A stretch of 64,000 nt of DNA from assembly GCF_031457495.1 (NCBI RefSeq), contig NZ_JAVDWM010000001.1:2778001-2842000 (forward strand). The letters are read 5' to 3'. The position numbers were made by a program, and so were the translations under genes. This document shows positions 1 through 8,392 of the stretch, one piece after another. The stretch comes from Sphingopyxis sp. BE259 (GTDB taxonomy: Bacteria > Pseudomonadota > Alphaproteobacteria > Sphingomonadales > Sphingomonadaceae). How positions within the stretch are numbered: position 1 is the first letter of the stretch; each line of letters opens with the position of its first letter. The notes under the pieces are model-generated. The model was not told where the DNA came from. It was given only the letters and a program-made list of their open reading frames with translations, and searched no databases.

Positions 1-537
1 CTCGCGCCACGCGCCGGGCGCGAGGTCGCCCAGATCCCATGCCCCTATCCGCAACCGCACAAGCCGTAGCGTCGGATAGCCGACCGCGGCGGTCATCCGC
101 CGCACCTGACGGTTGCGCCCTTCGGTGATGACGATCTCCAGCCAGCTGTCGGCGACACTCTTGCGATATCGCACCGGCGGATCGCGCGCCCACAGCGGCG
201 GCGGCGCAATGCGCCGGGCCTCGGCGGGCCGGGTCGGGCCATCGTTCAGATCAACCCCGGATCGCAGCCGGTCGAGGCTCGCCGCATCGGGCTCACCCTC
301 GACCTGAACCAGATAGGTTTTGGGCGTTTTGTGCCGCGGCGACGCGATGCGCGCCTGCAACGCGCCATCGTCGGTCAGGATCAGCAAGCCTTCGCTGTCG
401 CGGTCGAGCCGCCCGGCGGGATAGACGTGCGGCACATCGATATAGTCGGACAGTGTCGCGCGCGCCTCGGGCTGGCTGCGATCGGTAAACTGAGACAGTA
501 CGCCATAGGGTTTGTTGAACAGGATGATGCGACCCAC
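1..537 (-). CDS. RluE/RsuA-family 23S rRNA pseudouridine synthase (partial, 3' end off the left edge)
   Basis: Translation from a GTG at 537 gives a protein opening [19 protein letters not shown], the N-terminus typical of the RluE branch of single-domain RNA pseudouridine synthases. The catalytic-Asp segment [19 protein letters not shown] follows, then the conserved [10 protein letters not shown] motif near residue 150. The enzyme isomerises a uridine in 23S rRNA to pseudouridine in the cytoplasm. A strong GGGGAG lies about 7 nt before the GTG, and no ATG fits better. The reading frame is still open at base 1 after 179 codons, so only a short C-terminus is missing. It follows tRNA-Phe on the same strand. 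The exact target uridine is inferred from family resemblance only. Confidence 0.88.
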   Translation of the reverse strand, partial: MGRIILFNKPYGVLSQFTDRSQPEARATLSDYIDVPHVYPAGRLDRDSEGLLILTDDGALQARIASPRHKTPKTYLVQVEGEPDAASLDRLRSGVDLNDGPTRPAEARRIAPPPLWARDPPVRYRKSVADSWLEIVITEGRNRQVRRMTAAVGYPTLRLVRLRIGAWDLGDLAPGAWRE

Positions 538-601
538 GGTTTTTCTCCCCGCCACGCCGCACCACGGGCGCGACCAATCCTGCCGATGCCTATCAGGAAA
601 A

Positions 602-677
602 TGGTGCCCGGGGACGGGTTCGAACCGCCGACACTGCGATTTTCAATCGCATGCTCTACCAACTGAGCTACCCGGGC
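602..677 (-). tRNA. tRNA-Phe (anticodon GAA)
   Basis: Read on the minus strand, a 76-nt cloverleaf is present. A 7-bp acceptor stem GCCCGGG/CCCGGGC is followed by a D-arm containing AGTTGGTAGA, an anticodon loop with GAA in the stem GCGAT/ATCGC, a T-arm with GGTTCGAACCC, discriminator A and an encoded CCA end. It lies between yacG and the RluE-like gene on the same strand, with about 96 nt to the yacG stop, so it may be co-transcribed with the infA cluster. Confidence 0.97.
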
Positions 678-773
678 TGGGCCGCTGCGACCCGATGGCC
701 GCGCTGGCGAGCGGCGGCTATAGGCAGGGCTTTGTGTCCTGTCCAGTGGCTTTGTGATGCCGGTTTTTCGGCG

Positions 774-956
774 TCAGTCGTCGTCGAAACGGTCGTTATC
801 GGCGGTGCCGTCGGGCGCTTGGGCGGCGGGCACGCGATAGTCCTCGCCGAACCAGTTCAGCAGGTCGCGGTCGCGGCAACCGCGGCTGCAAAAGGGTTTG
901 AATTCCGCCTCGCGCGGCTTGCCGCAGAGGGGACAGCGCGGCGATCTACTGGGCAT
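774..956 (-). CDS. yacG: YacG-type zinc-binding DNA gyrase inhibitor
   Basis: This small protein of about 60 residues has four zinc-ligand cysteines in the pattern CPLCGKP near residue 8 and FCSRGC near residue 24. RDRDLLNWFGEDY follows, the signature of the YacG (DUF329) family, and the tail is acidic. Family members bind GyrB and inhibit DNA gyrase. I chose the ATG at 956; a TTG two codons upstream (962) is the alternative. The start lies inside the end of the RNase E/G-like gene (11-nt overlap), which points to translational coupling in the infA-maf-RNase-yacG operon. Confidence 0.92.
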   Translation of the reverse strand: MPSRSPRCPLCGKPREAEFKPFCSRGCRDRDLLNWFGEDYRVPAAQAPDGTADNDRFDDD

Positions 957-1929
957 GCCCAATTCCTTTGCTGGCGGCGTCGGGGGTCAGCTGAACAGGA
1001 CGGCCGGTGCGGTTTTGCAGGGCGGCAATCCACGCCGGATGGGCTGCAACATGATCGATCACCGCGGGCCGCACGGTCAGGGTCAACAGCCCCGTTCCCA
1101 CCGCGCGCTCGGCCTGACGCAGCAGCAGCGCCGCGTCGGTGGAGATGGGATCAAGCACGACCTGTTCGATCAGCGACGGACGATCGCGGCGGCGGATAAT
1201 CTGCATCAGCCCGAAGCCGTTGACCGCGGTGCGTTCATAGGGCTGCGGTAGCGCCGCATCGACCGCGGCGTCGATCGCATGGCGCCCGGCACGATCAGGC
1301 ACCGAAGGAAAATCGATGCCAATCGACCCGCCGATGTCGCAGCAGCGGATCACCCCCGCCGCGGCCTTGGCGCCCGCCTTGGCCAGCGCCAGCGCGTCGC
1401 CGTCGCCATCGATGTCGATCAGCACCATCGCGGGCGTCGCATCGACCCACAGCGCGCCGCCATCGAACGGCCAGTGGCCGGTGCGGACATGGTCGATCAA
1501 TTCGGACCAGCCGGCCTGCTCCAGCCGGTCGGGATCGGTCGAGCGCAGGTCGGTTACCGGCAGGCCGCTCGCGGCAATGCGGGTGTGCAGATCGGGGCCA
1601 TCGCCGATCGCTGCGCCGACCTCGGCCAGCCGCGCCCGCGCCGGCTTGTCGCGGCCGCGCTCGCGCAGGCTCATGCGGGTGACCTCAACCGTCAGCGCGG
1701 CGCCGATCGACGTCGCGGGCGGCAATCCGGTCAGCGAGGCCATTGGCGCGCCGGGCCAGTCGAGCGCCACCAGCGGCGCCTTCCCGGCCTCGACCAGCCG
1801 CGCCGCAACAATCGCGCCGACCCGCGGCCCGGCGCCCTCGCGCTCGATCCGCGCTTCCAGGATTTCGTCGCCGTCGATCAGCGCCGCGCGCGCCTCGCCG
1901 ATCCCGGCCTCATAGAGCCACTCAGCCAA
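946..1929 (-). CDS. RNase E/G-like ribonuclease, short form without S1 domain
   Basis: A 327-residue protein related to the catalytic core of RNase E/G. It carries an acidic segment VLIDIDGDGDAL near residue 170 and GSIGIDFPS near residue 205. These correspond to the two metal-binding aspartate regions of the RNase E/G DNase I-like subdomain. It is much shorter than typical RNase G (about 490 residues) or RNase E, and no N-terminal S1 RNA-binding domain is visible. It starts at a TTG that overlaps the maf stop, with homolog-like N-terminus AEWLYEAGIGEARAAL. It is in the operon infA-maf-this-yacG. Activity on RNA is plausible but not shown; the missing S1 domain may alter substrate choice. Confidence 0.82.
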   Translation of the reverse strand: MAEWLYEAGIGEARAALIDGDEILEARIEREGAGPRVGAIVAARLVEAGKAPLVALDWPGAPMASLTGLPPATSIGAALTVEVTRMSLRERGRDKPARARLAEVGAAIGDGPDLHTRIAASGLPVTDLRSTDPDRLEQAGWSELIDHVRTGHWPFDGGALWVDATPAMVLIDIDGDGDALALAKAGAKAAAGVIRCCDIGGSIGIDFPSVPDRAGRHAIDAAVDAALPQPYERTAVNGFGLMQIIRRRDRPSLIEQVVLDPISTDAALLLRQAERAVGTGLLTLTVRPAVIDHVAAHPAWIAALQNRTGRPVQLTPDAASKGIGHAQ

Positions 1930-2494
1930 GCGCGATGCCAGCGCTGGTCAGCAGCGTGCGCGTTTCAAACAACGGCAGGCCGACGACATTCGAATGGCTG
2001 CCCGACAGGAAGCGGACAAAAGATTCGGCGCGGCCCTGAATCGCATAACCACCCGCCTTGCCCATGCCCTCACCGCTTTCGACATACCAGTCGATCTCGG
2101 CGGCGCTCAGCACCTTGAACGCGACGACGGTGTCGGCGACGCGCACCCGCGGCTTGCCGTCGGTGCCGACGACGCACAGCCCCGAATAGACATGGTGGCG
2201 CCGCCCCGACAACAACGCCAGCATCCGGCGCAGATCGGCTTCGTCGGTGGGCTTTTCCAAAATGCGCCGCCCGATCGCAACGGTCGTGTCGCCCGCCAGC
2301 ACCACCTCATGCGGCGCGCGGTCGACCGCCAGCGCCTTGCCCTTGGCGAGCCGCGCGACATAGTCGCGCGGCAGCTCGGCCTTCAGCGGCGTTTCGTCGA
2401 TGTCAGGGGACGCGATACGCGCCGGAACCACGCCAATCCGCGCCAGCAACTCACGCCGCCGCGGCGATGTCGACGCGAGGACCAAAACCGGCAT
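1922..2494 (-). CDS. maf: Maf-like nucleoside triphosphate pyrophosphatase
   Basis: The protein begins MPVLVLASTSPRRRELL, the SxSPRR nucleotide-binding motif of Maf/HAM1-related house-cleaning pyrophosphatases. DIDETP follows near residue 33, then the active-site region VVLAGDTTVAIG. It hydrolyses nucleoside triphosphates, probably dTTP/UTP or modified pyrimidine nucleotides, to the monophosphate. I prefer the ATG at 2494 because the family starts immediately at this motif. An in-frame GTG at 2524 overlaps the infA stop in a GTGA arrangement and could instead be used through coupling. It is second gene of the infA operon. Confidence 0.92.
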   Translation of the reverse strand: MPVLVLASTSPRRRELLARIGVVPARIASPDIDETPLKAELPRDYVARLAKGKALAVDRAPHEVVLAGDTTVAIGRRILEKPTDEADLRRMLALLSGRRHHVYSGLCVVGTDGKPRVRVADTVVAFKVLSAAEIDWYVESGEGMGKAGGYAIQGRAESFVRFLSGSHSNVVGLPLFETRTLLTSAGIALG

Positions 2495-2520
2495 GGGCGC
2501 GGGATAATCCACCGCGCCGC

Positions 2521-2739
2521 TCACTTGAAGCGATAGGTGATCCGACCCTTGGTCAGGTCATAGGGGGTGAGTTCGACGAGCACTTCGTCGCCGACCAGCA
2601 CACGGATGCGGTTCTTGCGCATCTTCCCGGCCGTGTGGCCCAGAATTTCGTGGTTGTTTTCCAGTTTGACGCGAAACATCGCGTTGGGCAGCAGTTCGAC
2701 CACTTGGCCGCGCATTTCCAGAAGTTCTTCTTTCGCCAT
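2521..2739 (-). CDS. infA: Translation initiation factor IF-1
   Basis: A 72-residue OB-fold protein of the standard IF-1 length. It starts [19 protein letters not shown] and ends with GRITYRFK, matching bacterial IF-1 throughout. IF-1 binds the 30S A site and helps select the initiator tRNA. It heads the operon infA-maf-RNase E/G-like-yacG. Its promoter should lie in the 73-bp gap up to the cupin-like gene, where a short hairpin (GCCGC-AAATT-GCGGC, 2782-2796) is the only structure I see. Confidence 0.98.
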   Translation of the reverse strand: MAKEELLEMRGQVVELLPNAMFRVKLENNHEILGHTAGKMRKNRIRVLVGDEVLVELTPYDLTKGRITYRFK

Positions 2740-2812
2740 CAGTCCTCAAAGGGTTTCGCTATCAAAGGATGCGCGCCCATAGCCGCAAATTGCGGCAATG
2801 GAAAGCGGTCTG

Positions 2813-3679
2813 TCATTCGACGAACCGCAGCTTTCGCGCGATCCGCCAGGCCACCGTCTTGGCCCAGGCATAGCTTGGCCAACGCGGCGGCATCGCGGGA
2901 TCGAGCCCCATACGCCGCAGCGCCGCATTGGCCGCATGCGCCTCCGCTTCGCGATAGCTCCATTCGCTGCGCCAGGTGATCGACAGCGAGATCGACGGCG
3001 CATCGCCATTGGCGACGAAATGCGGCGCCATCACCGGCATCAGCACCGCGTCGCCGGGGCCAAGCGGCACTTGCTGCGCGCCGTCTCGATAGACTTCGGC
3101 CCATGGCAGGTTGCGATGACCGCCAGTGTGGTACCGCTCATGTTCGCGGCGATGCGCAAAACGTTCGTCGCCCGACGGCCAGACGTTCATCACCTTGGTC
3201 CCGCGCAGTTGCAGCAGGATATTATGCTCGGGATCGAAGTGGAACGGCGTGATCGAACCCGGCGACGAGATGAAGATGAACCCCTGCGGCGTCAGCATCG
3301 CGCCGGTGCGCGGGTTCACCACCGGCTCGAGTTCGCCGAGCAGGTCCAGCAGGAGCGTGCGATAGGCGGGAACATTCTCGATATTCTTGAGCACCGCCCA
3401 GCTGCCATTCGTATCGATGGTGCGGATCGTCTCGCCGATCGACAGGCCGTTCGACGGCACGTCTTCGGGGCGGATGCCGATCGGCACATTGCCCGGATTA
3501 TATTCGACCTCGCTCGCCGGCAGGCCTTCGCCAAGCTCTGCCAGCGCCTCGATCGACAGCAACGGATGGTCGGGCAGATGATGGTGGAGCAGCCCCGCCT
3601 GCTGCGGATACAGCGCCGCCATCGCCGCCAGCGTGGCGGGCGGAAAGACGGGCGCGGCGATCGGCTGGTGGGCAGTCAT
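2813..3679 (-). CDS. Cupin/JmjC-like (cupin_8) Fe(II)/2-oxoglutarate oxygenase family protein
   Basis: A 288-residue protein. The core HFDPEHNILLQLRGTKVMNVWP near residues 160-180 has the HxD pair of JmjC/cupin_8 2-oxoglutarate-dependent oxygenases. The distal histidine is probably in VMAPHFVANGDAP near residue 240. It resembles FIH-like asparaginyl or small-molecule hydroxylases, but the substrate is unknown. Its ATG overlaps the stop of the upstream GNAT gene by 4 bp (ATGA), so the two are translationally coupled. They sit at the downstream end of the exosortase A exopolysaccharide locus. The gene is not one of the standard exosortase-associated families I know; its link to exopolysaccharide is from position only. 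Confidence 0.78.
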   Translation of the reverse strand: MTAHQPIAAPVFPPATLAAMAALYPQQAGLLHHHLPDHPLLSIEALAELGEGLPASEVEYNPGNVPIGIRPEDVPSNGLSIGETIRTIDTNGSWAVLKNIENVPAYRTLLLDLLGELEPVVNPRTGAMLTPQGFIFISSPGSITPFHFDPEHNILLQLRGTKVMNVWPSGDERFAHRREHERYHTGGHRNLPWAEVYRDGAQQVPLGPGDAVLMPVMAPHFVANGDAPSISLSITWRSEWSYREAEAHAANAALRRMGLDPAMPPRWPSYAWAKTVAWRIARKLRFVE

Positions 3680-4860
3680 GTCGGGCTTTCTATCGCATTA
3701 TCGGACGCGGGGGCACCCTTGCGGCGCCGCCAGAACCGTTCCGCCCGCGTCAGCATCGCGAACCGCAGCCGGTCGGCAGGGGCGGACAGCGCGGCGTTGA
3801 CCCAGACCAGTGCGCGGCGCTCGCGCCAGACGCTGTCGATCATCGGATGGTCGGGCGCGGCGCAGCTGTCGACCCACGCTATCGCCGGATCGTCGAGCAG
3901 ATCAAGATTGGCTTGTTGCAACAGCACGCCGGGTGAAAAGCGGGCATAATCCTCGTCGAATGCGGTCTTGAACGAAAAGCCGCCCGGCGGCGCGAGGAAG
4001 TTGATCAGCATCGCGAGCGGGTGCTCGTCCAGATCGAGCGCGCGCATGTCGAGCCGTCCCGCGTCGGCGGCGCCTCCGATGGTCGCGCGGAACCACGCCT
4101 GGGTATCGCTATGGCTCGCGAGCGCCGACCCGGCACGACCTTTCCAGCCGCGCGCCTCAACGTCGAGAAACGCATCGATCCACGGCTCAATCGCCTCGCC
4201 CGCCTGCCAGCGGCGAAACGTCACGGCACCCTGTTCGGCGAGCCGGTTCGCTTGCCGCCGCAGTTCCTTGCGCTTCTTCGCGCGCACCGCGGCGTCCCAA
4301 TAATCCTCGGGCGACAGGTCGCTGGCGAGCAGCGCGCGTTCCTCGCGGTGAACGACCTCGGCCTCGCCCCCGCGCACCCGTGCGACATCGACCAGCGCGC
4401 GATGCAGCGGGCCGTTCTCGGTCAGGCGCGGCACATGCAGCAGCGTGCGCGCCCACTGCGCTGCATCGCACCAGCCGAGCAGGATCGACCAGAACAGGCT
4501 TTCGAAGCCAGCGCGCACCAGTGGGGCGCCATGGAAATGATTGGGATGCGCCCAGCCACTGACATGGCGCAGCGGCAGGCGGCCATAACGCGTCGCCAGC
4601 GCGATCGGTATGATCCCGATCACCGGCCCGTCGCTGCCATCGCGAACCATCACCAGTCGCGCCCTGCGTTCGGGATCAAGCAGGTGCAGCGCCGATTGCA
4701 GGCACCAGCGTTCGGCAAAGGGATTGGGCTCGCTGGCCTCCGCCGCCAGCCGGTCCCACGCCGCCGCCAGCTCGTCCGACAACGCCAGCGGGTCGACGAC
4801 CCGGACGGTCAACGGGGCGGCGGGCGCGGCCTGGGCGGGAAAGGCGGGGTGCACCGTCAT
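3676..4860 (-). CDS. GNAT-family (CelD/BcsL-like) N-acetyltransferase
   Basis: A 394-residue protein with the two-lobed fold layout of the CelD/BcsL acyltransferase group (Acetyltransf_6). The N-terminal lobe contains EPNPFAERWCLQSALHLL, and the core segment AKKRKELRRQANRLAEQG near residue 190 is the characteristic basic helix. The C-terminal part has ARFSPGVLLQQANLDLL, the usual acyl-CoA-binding end. Such proteins acylate sugars, lipids or amino groups in polysaccharide loci. It overlaps the cupin-like gene by 4 bp and is separated from the amidotransferase gene by an intergenic repeat. It is one of three related acyl/aminoacyltransferases in this locus. Substrate unknown. Confidence 0.82.
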   Translation of the reverse strand: MTVHPAFPAQAAPAAPLTVRVVDPLALSDELAAAWDRLAAEASEPNPFAERWCLQSALHLLDPERRARLVMVRDGSDGPVIGIIPIALATRYGRLPLRHVSGWAHPNHFHGAPLVRAGFESLFWSILLGWCDAAQWARTLLHVPRLTENGPLHRALVDVARVRGGEAEVVHREERALLASDLSPEDYWDAAVRAKKRKELRRQANRLAEQGAVTFRRWQAGEAIEPWIDAFLDVEARGWKGRAGSALASHSDTQAWFRATIGGAADAGRLDMRALDLDEHPLAMLINFLAPPGGFSFKTAFDEDYARFSPGVLLQQANLDLLDDPAIAWVDSCAAPDHPMIDSVWRERRALVWVNAALSAPADRLRFAMLTRAERFWRRRKGAPASDNAIESPT

Positions 4861-4907
4861 CGGGTGGAGGTTAGCAGGGAAGCGTTAAAATGGGGTGGCT
4901 GAAATTG

Positions 4908-4999
4908 CCGTCGCCCCCGCGCAGGCGGGGGCCGCAATCGGCCTATTCCTGCTTCGCGGCGTAAACCTACAGCGGCCCCCGCCTTCGCGGGGGCGACGA
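4908..4999. repeat. Paired palindromic intergenic repeat (CCCCGCG-AGGCGGGG family)
   Basis: Two arms of 28 bases (4908-4935 and 4972-4999) are inverted copies that differ at only two positions. Each arm is itself a small palindrome with a CCCCCGC/GCGGGGG stem. The arms flank a 36-bp unrelated core. It fills the gap between the amidotransferase and GNAT genes. A second member of the family lies at 22138-22216. The arrangement resembles REP/BIME elements. Confidence 0.9.
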
Positions 5000-5006
5000 A
5001 TCATCC

Positions 5007-6902
5007 TCAAATTCCGAACAATTTCGCGAGTGACTTTTCCAGCATGAAAAACTGCCAGATCAATCGGCCATGATCGCGCCGCCCCGACTGGTGCGCCGCG
5101 ACGATGCGCTCGATTTCGGCCATGTCGAACCAGCCCGACCGCGCCAGCGTCGACGAGGTCGCCAGCCCCTTCGCCTGCTCGACCAGCGGCCCGCGGAACC
5201 ACTGCGACACCGGCGTCACAAACCCCATCTTGGGCCGATACAGGATGTCATGCGGCAGATAGCGTTCCATCGCCTGCTTCATAATCGCCTTGCCGGTCGA
5301 TCCCTTGACCCGCATCGACGCGGGCAGGCTCGCGGCGAATTCGATCAGCCGGTAATCGAGCAGCGGTTCGCGCGCCTCCAGGCTGACCGCCATGCTCATC
5401 CGGTCGGTCTTGGTCAGAATGTCGCCGGGCAGCCAGATCATCAGATCGGCATATTGGGCGCGGTCGAGCGGCTCGCGCGCCGGCGCGTCGGCCATCGCCC
5501 TCCAGTAGCGCGCCTCGGCGACATGATCGCCCAGCGCATGATGCGCCGCGTCGTTGAAAAGGCGCGAGCGTTGGGCGATGCCCGTCACCCCGACCGCCTC
5601 GGCATAACCCTCCGCCCCGCTTTTCGACAGGCTGGCGAGCGTCGCACGGGCGCGCAGCGGGCGCGGCGCCCAGTCCATTTGCGGCCACAGCTTCGCCAGC
5701 GGGCCGAGCACCCCGCGGCGCATAAATCCAGGGATCAGCCCGCGCAGCTTTTCTTCCTGATGCTGGAACACCAGTCGGCGATAGCCCGCAAACGCCTCGT
5801 CGGCGCCGTCGCCCGACAGCGCCACCGTCACCTCTTCGCGCGCCAGTTCGCACACGCGGTACGTCGGCAGCGCGCTGGCGTCGGCAAAGGGCTCGTCGAA
5901 ATGGTCGGCGATTGTGTCGACCAGTCCGAAATCACCCGGCGATACAGTGCGGGTTCGGTGATCGGTCGCGAACCGCTCGGCGATCTGCTGGGCGTATGCG
6001 GTCTCGTCGAGCGCCGCCTGGTCGAAACCGATGGTGCAGGTCTTGACCGCCTTTGCGCTCGCCTCGGCCATCAAGGCAACGACCGAGCTGCTATCGACCC
6101 CGCCCGACAGAAAGGCGCCGAGCGGCACATCCGCGACCATCCGGTCGGTCACCGCGGCGCGCATCAGATGGACGAGATGCTCCGCCGCCTCGCCTTCGCT
6201 CGCCCGGATGCGCTTGGAAAAATCGGGCGCCCACCAGCGCGTCGGCGGCGGCACCGGCTTGCCGCGTTCGAGCAGCAAATAATTCCCCGCGGCCAGCTTC
6301 TCGACGCCCGCGACGATGCAATTGTCATCGGGGACATAACCGAAAGCCAAGAAGTCCTCGATGGCGGTGAGGTTCGCTTCTTGTCGCAAGAGCGGATTGC
6401 GGAGCAGCCCCTTCAGTTCCGACGCGAACGCTACCGACCCGTCCGACAGCCGCGCAAAGTGCAGCGGCTTCACTCCCAGCCGGTCGCGCGCCAGGAACAG
6501 GCAGCCGCGCTGATGGTCGTGGATTGCAAAAGCGAACATGCCGTTCAGCCGCGACAGACAATCCGGCCCCCATTGCCGCCACGCCGCGATGATCACCTCG
6601 GTATCGCCGCTGGTGCGGAACCGGTGGCCGCGATCCTCAAGTTCGGAACGCAACTCGCGGAAATTGTAGATTTCGCCGTTGTAGGTGAGCGTCACCGCCT
6701 CGTCGTCGCTCGCCATCGGCTGCGGGCTGCCCTCGACGTCGATGATCGACAGGCGCAAATGGCCCAGCCCGACGCCCGGCGCAGTCCATTCGCCCGCCCC
6801 GTCGGGCCCGCGATGCTGCATCGGCGACAGCATCGCGCGCAGCCGTGCCGGATCGACCGGCTTGGCCGTTTCCAGATGATAGATGCCCGCGATCCCACAC
6901 AT
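5007..6902 (-). CDS. Asparagine synthase-like amidotransferase, exosortase A system-associated (amidotransferase 1)
   Basis: A 631-residue AsnB-like enzyme. The class II glutaminase domain begins MCGIAGIYHLETAKPVDP, with the Cys2 nucleophile exposed after Met removal. It includes MQHRGPDG and TYNGEIYN. The synthetase domain has the PP-loop SGGVDSS at residues 266-272. Family members in exosortase A loci resemble this rather than housekeeping AsnB, and probably amidate a carboxyl group, perhaps a uronic acid of the exopolysaccharide, with glutamine as nitrogen donor. It lies directly downstream of xrtA (11-bp gap) on the same strand. The assignment to the exosortase-associated subfamily rests on context and N-terminal similarity. 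Confidence 0.9.
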   Translation of the reverse strand: MCGIAGIYHLETAKPVDPARLRAMLSPMQHRGPDGAGEWTAPGVGLGHLRLSIIDVEGSPQPMASDDEAVTLTYNGEIYNFRELRSELEDRGHRFRTSGDTEVIIAAWRQWGPDCLSRLNGMFAFAIHDHQRGCLFLARDRLGVKPLHFARLSDGSVAFASELKGLLRNPLLRQEANLTAIEDFLAFGYVPDDNCIVAGVEKLAAGNYLLLERGKPVPPPTRWWAPDFSKRIRASEGEAAEHLVHLMRAAVTDRMVADVPLGAFLSGGVDSSSVVALMAEASAKAVKTCTIGFDQAALDETAYAQQIAERFATDHRTRTVSPGDFGLVDTIADHFDEPFADASALPTYRVCELAREEVTVALSGDGADEAFAGYRRLVFQHQEEKLRGLIPGFMRRGVLGPLAKLWPQMDWAPRPLRARATLASLSKSGAEGYAEAVGVTGIAQRSRLFNDAAHHALGDHVAEARYWRAMADAPAREPLDRAQYADLMIWLPGDILTKTDRMSMAVSLEAREPLLDYRLIEFAASLPASMRVKGSTGKAIMKQAMERYLPHDILYRPKMGFVTPVSQWFRGPLVEQAKGLATSSTLARSGWFDMAEIERIVAAHQSGRRDHGRLIWQFFMLEKSLAKLFGI

Positions 6903-6913
6903 GGTCTTGGCGT

Positions 6914-8392
6914 TTAGCGGGTTTTCAAGGCGCGGTCAGCCATGGCCTTGGCTCCACCCGACGCGGAAACAAAATCGATGATCGCATCGCGCCCGCCCTG
7001 CCCCGCTTCGCTCGACACGATCAGCGACAAGGCGCGCGGGTCGCCGCCGAGCAGCCGCGCCTTCAGCCCCGCGAGCTTCGCGCGGCGCGGATCGCCGGTC
7101 ACACCGCCGCCCACGACATACCAGGTCGCCGCATCGCGCAGCACCGGGCCGGGGTGCAGCAACCGTTCGGTCTTGGCGCCGTCGATGGCGGGCAGCGACG
7201 CGCTCCACGCCCACTGGCTGTCGAGGTCGATCGCGCCCTGCCCGAAAGCGACGATCTCGCGTCCCTCGGCTTGGCGCTCGTAGCCACCGATCGCCACCGC
7301 AACGCTGCGCCCCTTGGCATCGACAAAGTGCCGCAACAGTCGCTGGTCGGCGCCGTCGAAACGCGGCGTCCATGCCACGCTTTCGGCGGCTACCGGTTGC
7401 CATCCTGCGGGCGCCTCGACGACCATGGTGTCGGGCAACGGCACGCTGCGCCCGCCGATCAGCATCGCCCATCCCGCAAAGACCAGCGGGATCGCCAGCG
7501 CCGCGGGCAACACAGTCTTGGCCGATCCGGCGAAGCGCGGCGCGCCGTCCAGCCCCGTCACATCGACCGCGACATCGTTCGCGGGGCGGTCGAACCAGCG
7601 TCGCGCCACCAGCATCACGATCGCAATCACCAGCCCGAAGAAAATCCACCCATAAAAGATATGATCGATGCCGCCCGCCGCCTCGATCCCCCAGATTTCG
7701 GCAGCGACCATCGTGCCATAGGCGCGCAGCGCATTGGCGAAGATCGTCGTTGCCAGCGCCGCGGCGACGAAAACGATTCGCCGCGTCCAACTGCGGAAAC
7801 ACAGATGCGCCGCAAACACCGCATAGGCGAGCATCGCGATCAGGAAATTGACCCCCGAACATTCCTCGGCAACCTCGAAGAAGCCCGCAGGCGTCGTGAT
7901 GAACACCCCTTCCATCTCGGCCGAAATGCCCGACAGCTGGAGCAGGACAACGCTGATATGCGCGGTAAAGGTCTGGAGCAGCGGCACCAGTTCCTCCCCG
8001 AACGGCACCAGCAGCAGCGCATAGCCCAGCGGAAACAACAATCCGCGCACCAGCTTTTCGCCCAAGGTCGCGGCGACCGCGCCCTGCAGCAGCAGCACCA
8101 GCCCAAGCTGGCGGAACAGCCCGACCCCCGCGGCCTCGCCGACCAGCCACACCAGCCCCGCCCCCGCCATCCAGACGAGCGCGGGCCACCAAAAGGCGGG
8201 GGTCAGCGGGCGCAGCAGATCGATCCGCTGCGACACCAGCCAGCCGATCATCGGTACCATGAGCAGGCAATGGGTAAAGGTCGAGCTGTGCCACCAGATG
8301 CCCGCCATATCGGCGGCATCGCGCCAGAAGATCACGAGGATCGCGGCCGACAGCAGCGTCAGTGCGCCCAAATGGCGTTGCCACAACGTCAT
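6914..8392 (-). CDS. xrtA: Exosortase A with fused EpsI domain
   Basis: A 492-residue fusion. Residues 1-270 form a polytopic membrane domain of about eight segments. They carry the three exosortase active-site residues: Cys178 in EECSGVNFL, Arg223 in NALRAYG and His244 in DHIFYGW. Residues from about 285 to the end form a periplasmic EpsI (DUF3485) domain after one more membrane segment. Exosortase A is the transpeptidase-like enzyme that recognises PEP-CTERM sorting signals on exported proteins. EpsI is a separate gene in many bacteria; fusion is usual in sphingomonads as far as I recall. The ATG overlaps the upstream sugar transferase stop (ATGA). No PEP-CTERM protein is encoded in this window, so its substrates are elsewhere. 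Confidence 0.95.
   Translation of the reverse strand: MTLWQRHLGALTLLSAAILVIFWRDAADMAGIWWHSSTFTHCLLMVPMIGWLVSQRIDLLRPLTPAFWWPALVWMAGAGLVWLVGEAAGVGLFRQLGLVLLLQGAVAATLGEKLVRGLLFPLGYALLLVPFGEELVPLLQTFTAHISVVLLQLSGISAEMEGVFITTPAGFFEVAEECSGVNFLIAMLAYAVFAAHLCFRSWTRRIVFVAAALATTIFANALRAYGTMVAAEIWGIEAAGGIDHIFYGWIFFGLVIAIVMLVARRWFDRPANDVAVDVTGLDGAPRFAGSAKTVLPAALAIPLVFAGWAMLIGGRSVPLPDTMVVEAPAGWQPVAAESVAWTPRFDGADQRLLRHFVDAKGRSVAVAIGGYERQAEGREIVAFGQGAIDLDSQWAWSASLPAIDGAKTERLLHPGPVLRDAATWYVVGGGVTGDPRRAKLAGLKARLLGGDPRALSLIVSSEAGQGGRDAIIDFVSASGGAKAMADRALKTR

Noticed and set aside
602..677. tRNA-Phe as an integration site for a mobile element
   Set aside because: The genes on both sides are ordinary core genes and no partial tRNA duplicate was noticed.
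2782..2796. GCCGC-AAATT-GCGGC as a terminator of the exosortase operon
   Set aside because: The stem has only 5 bp and no T-run follows, so support is too weak to call it.
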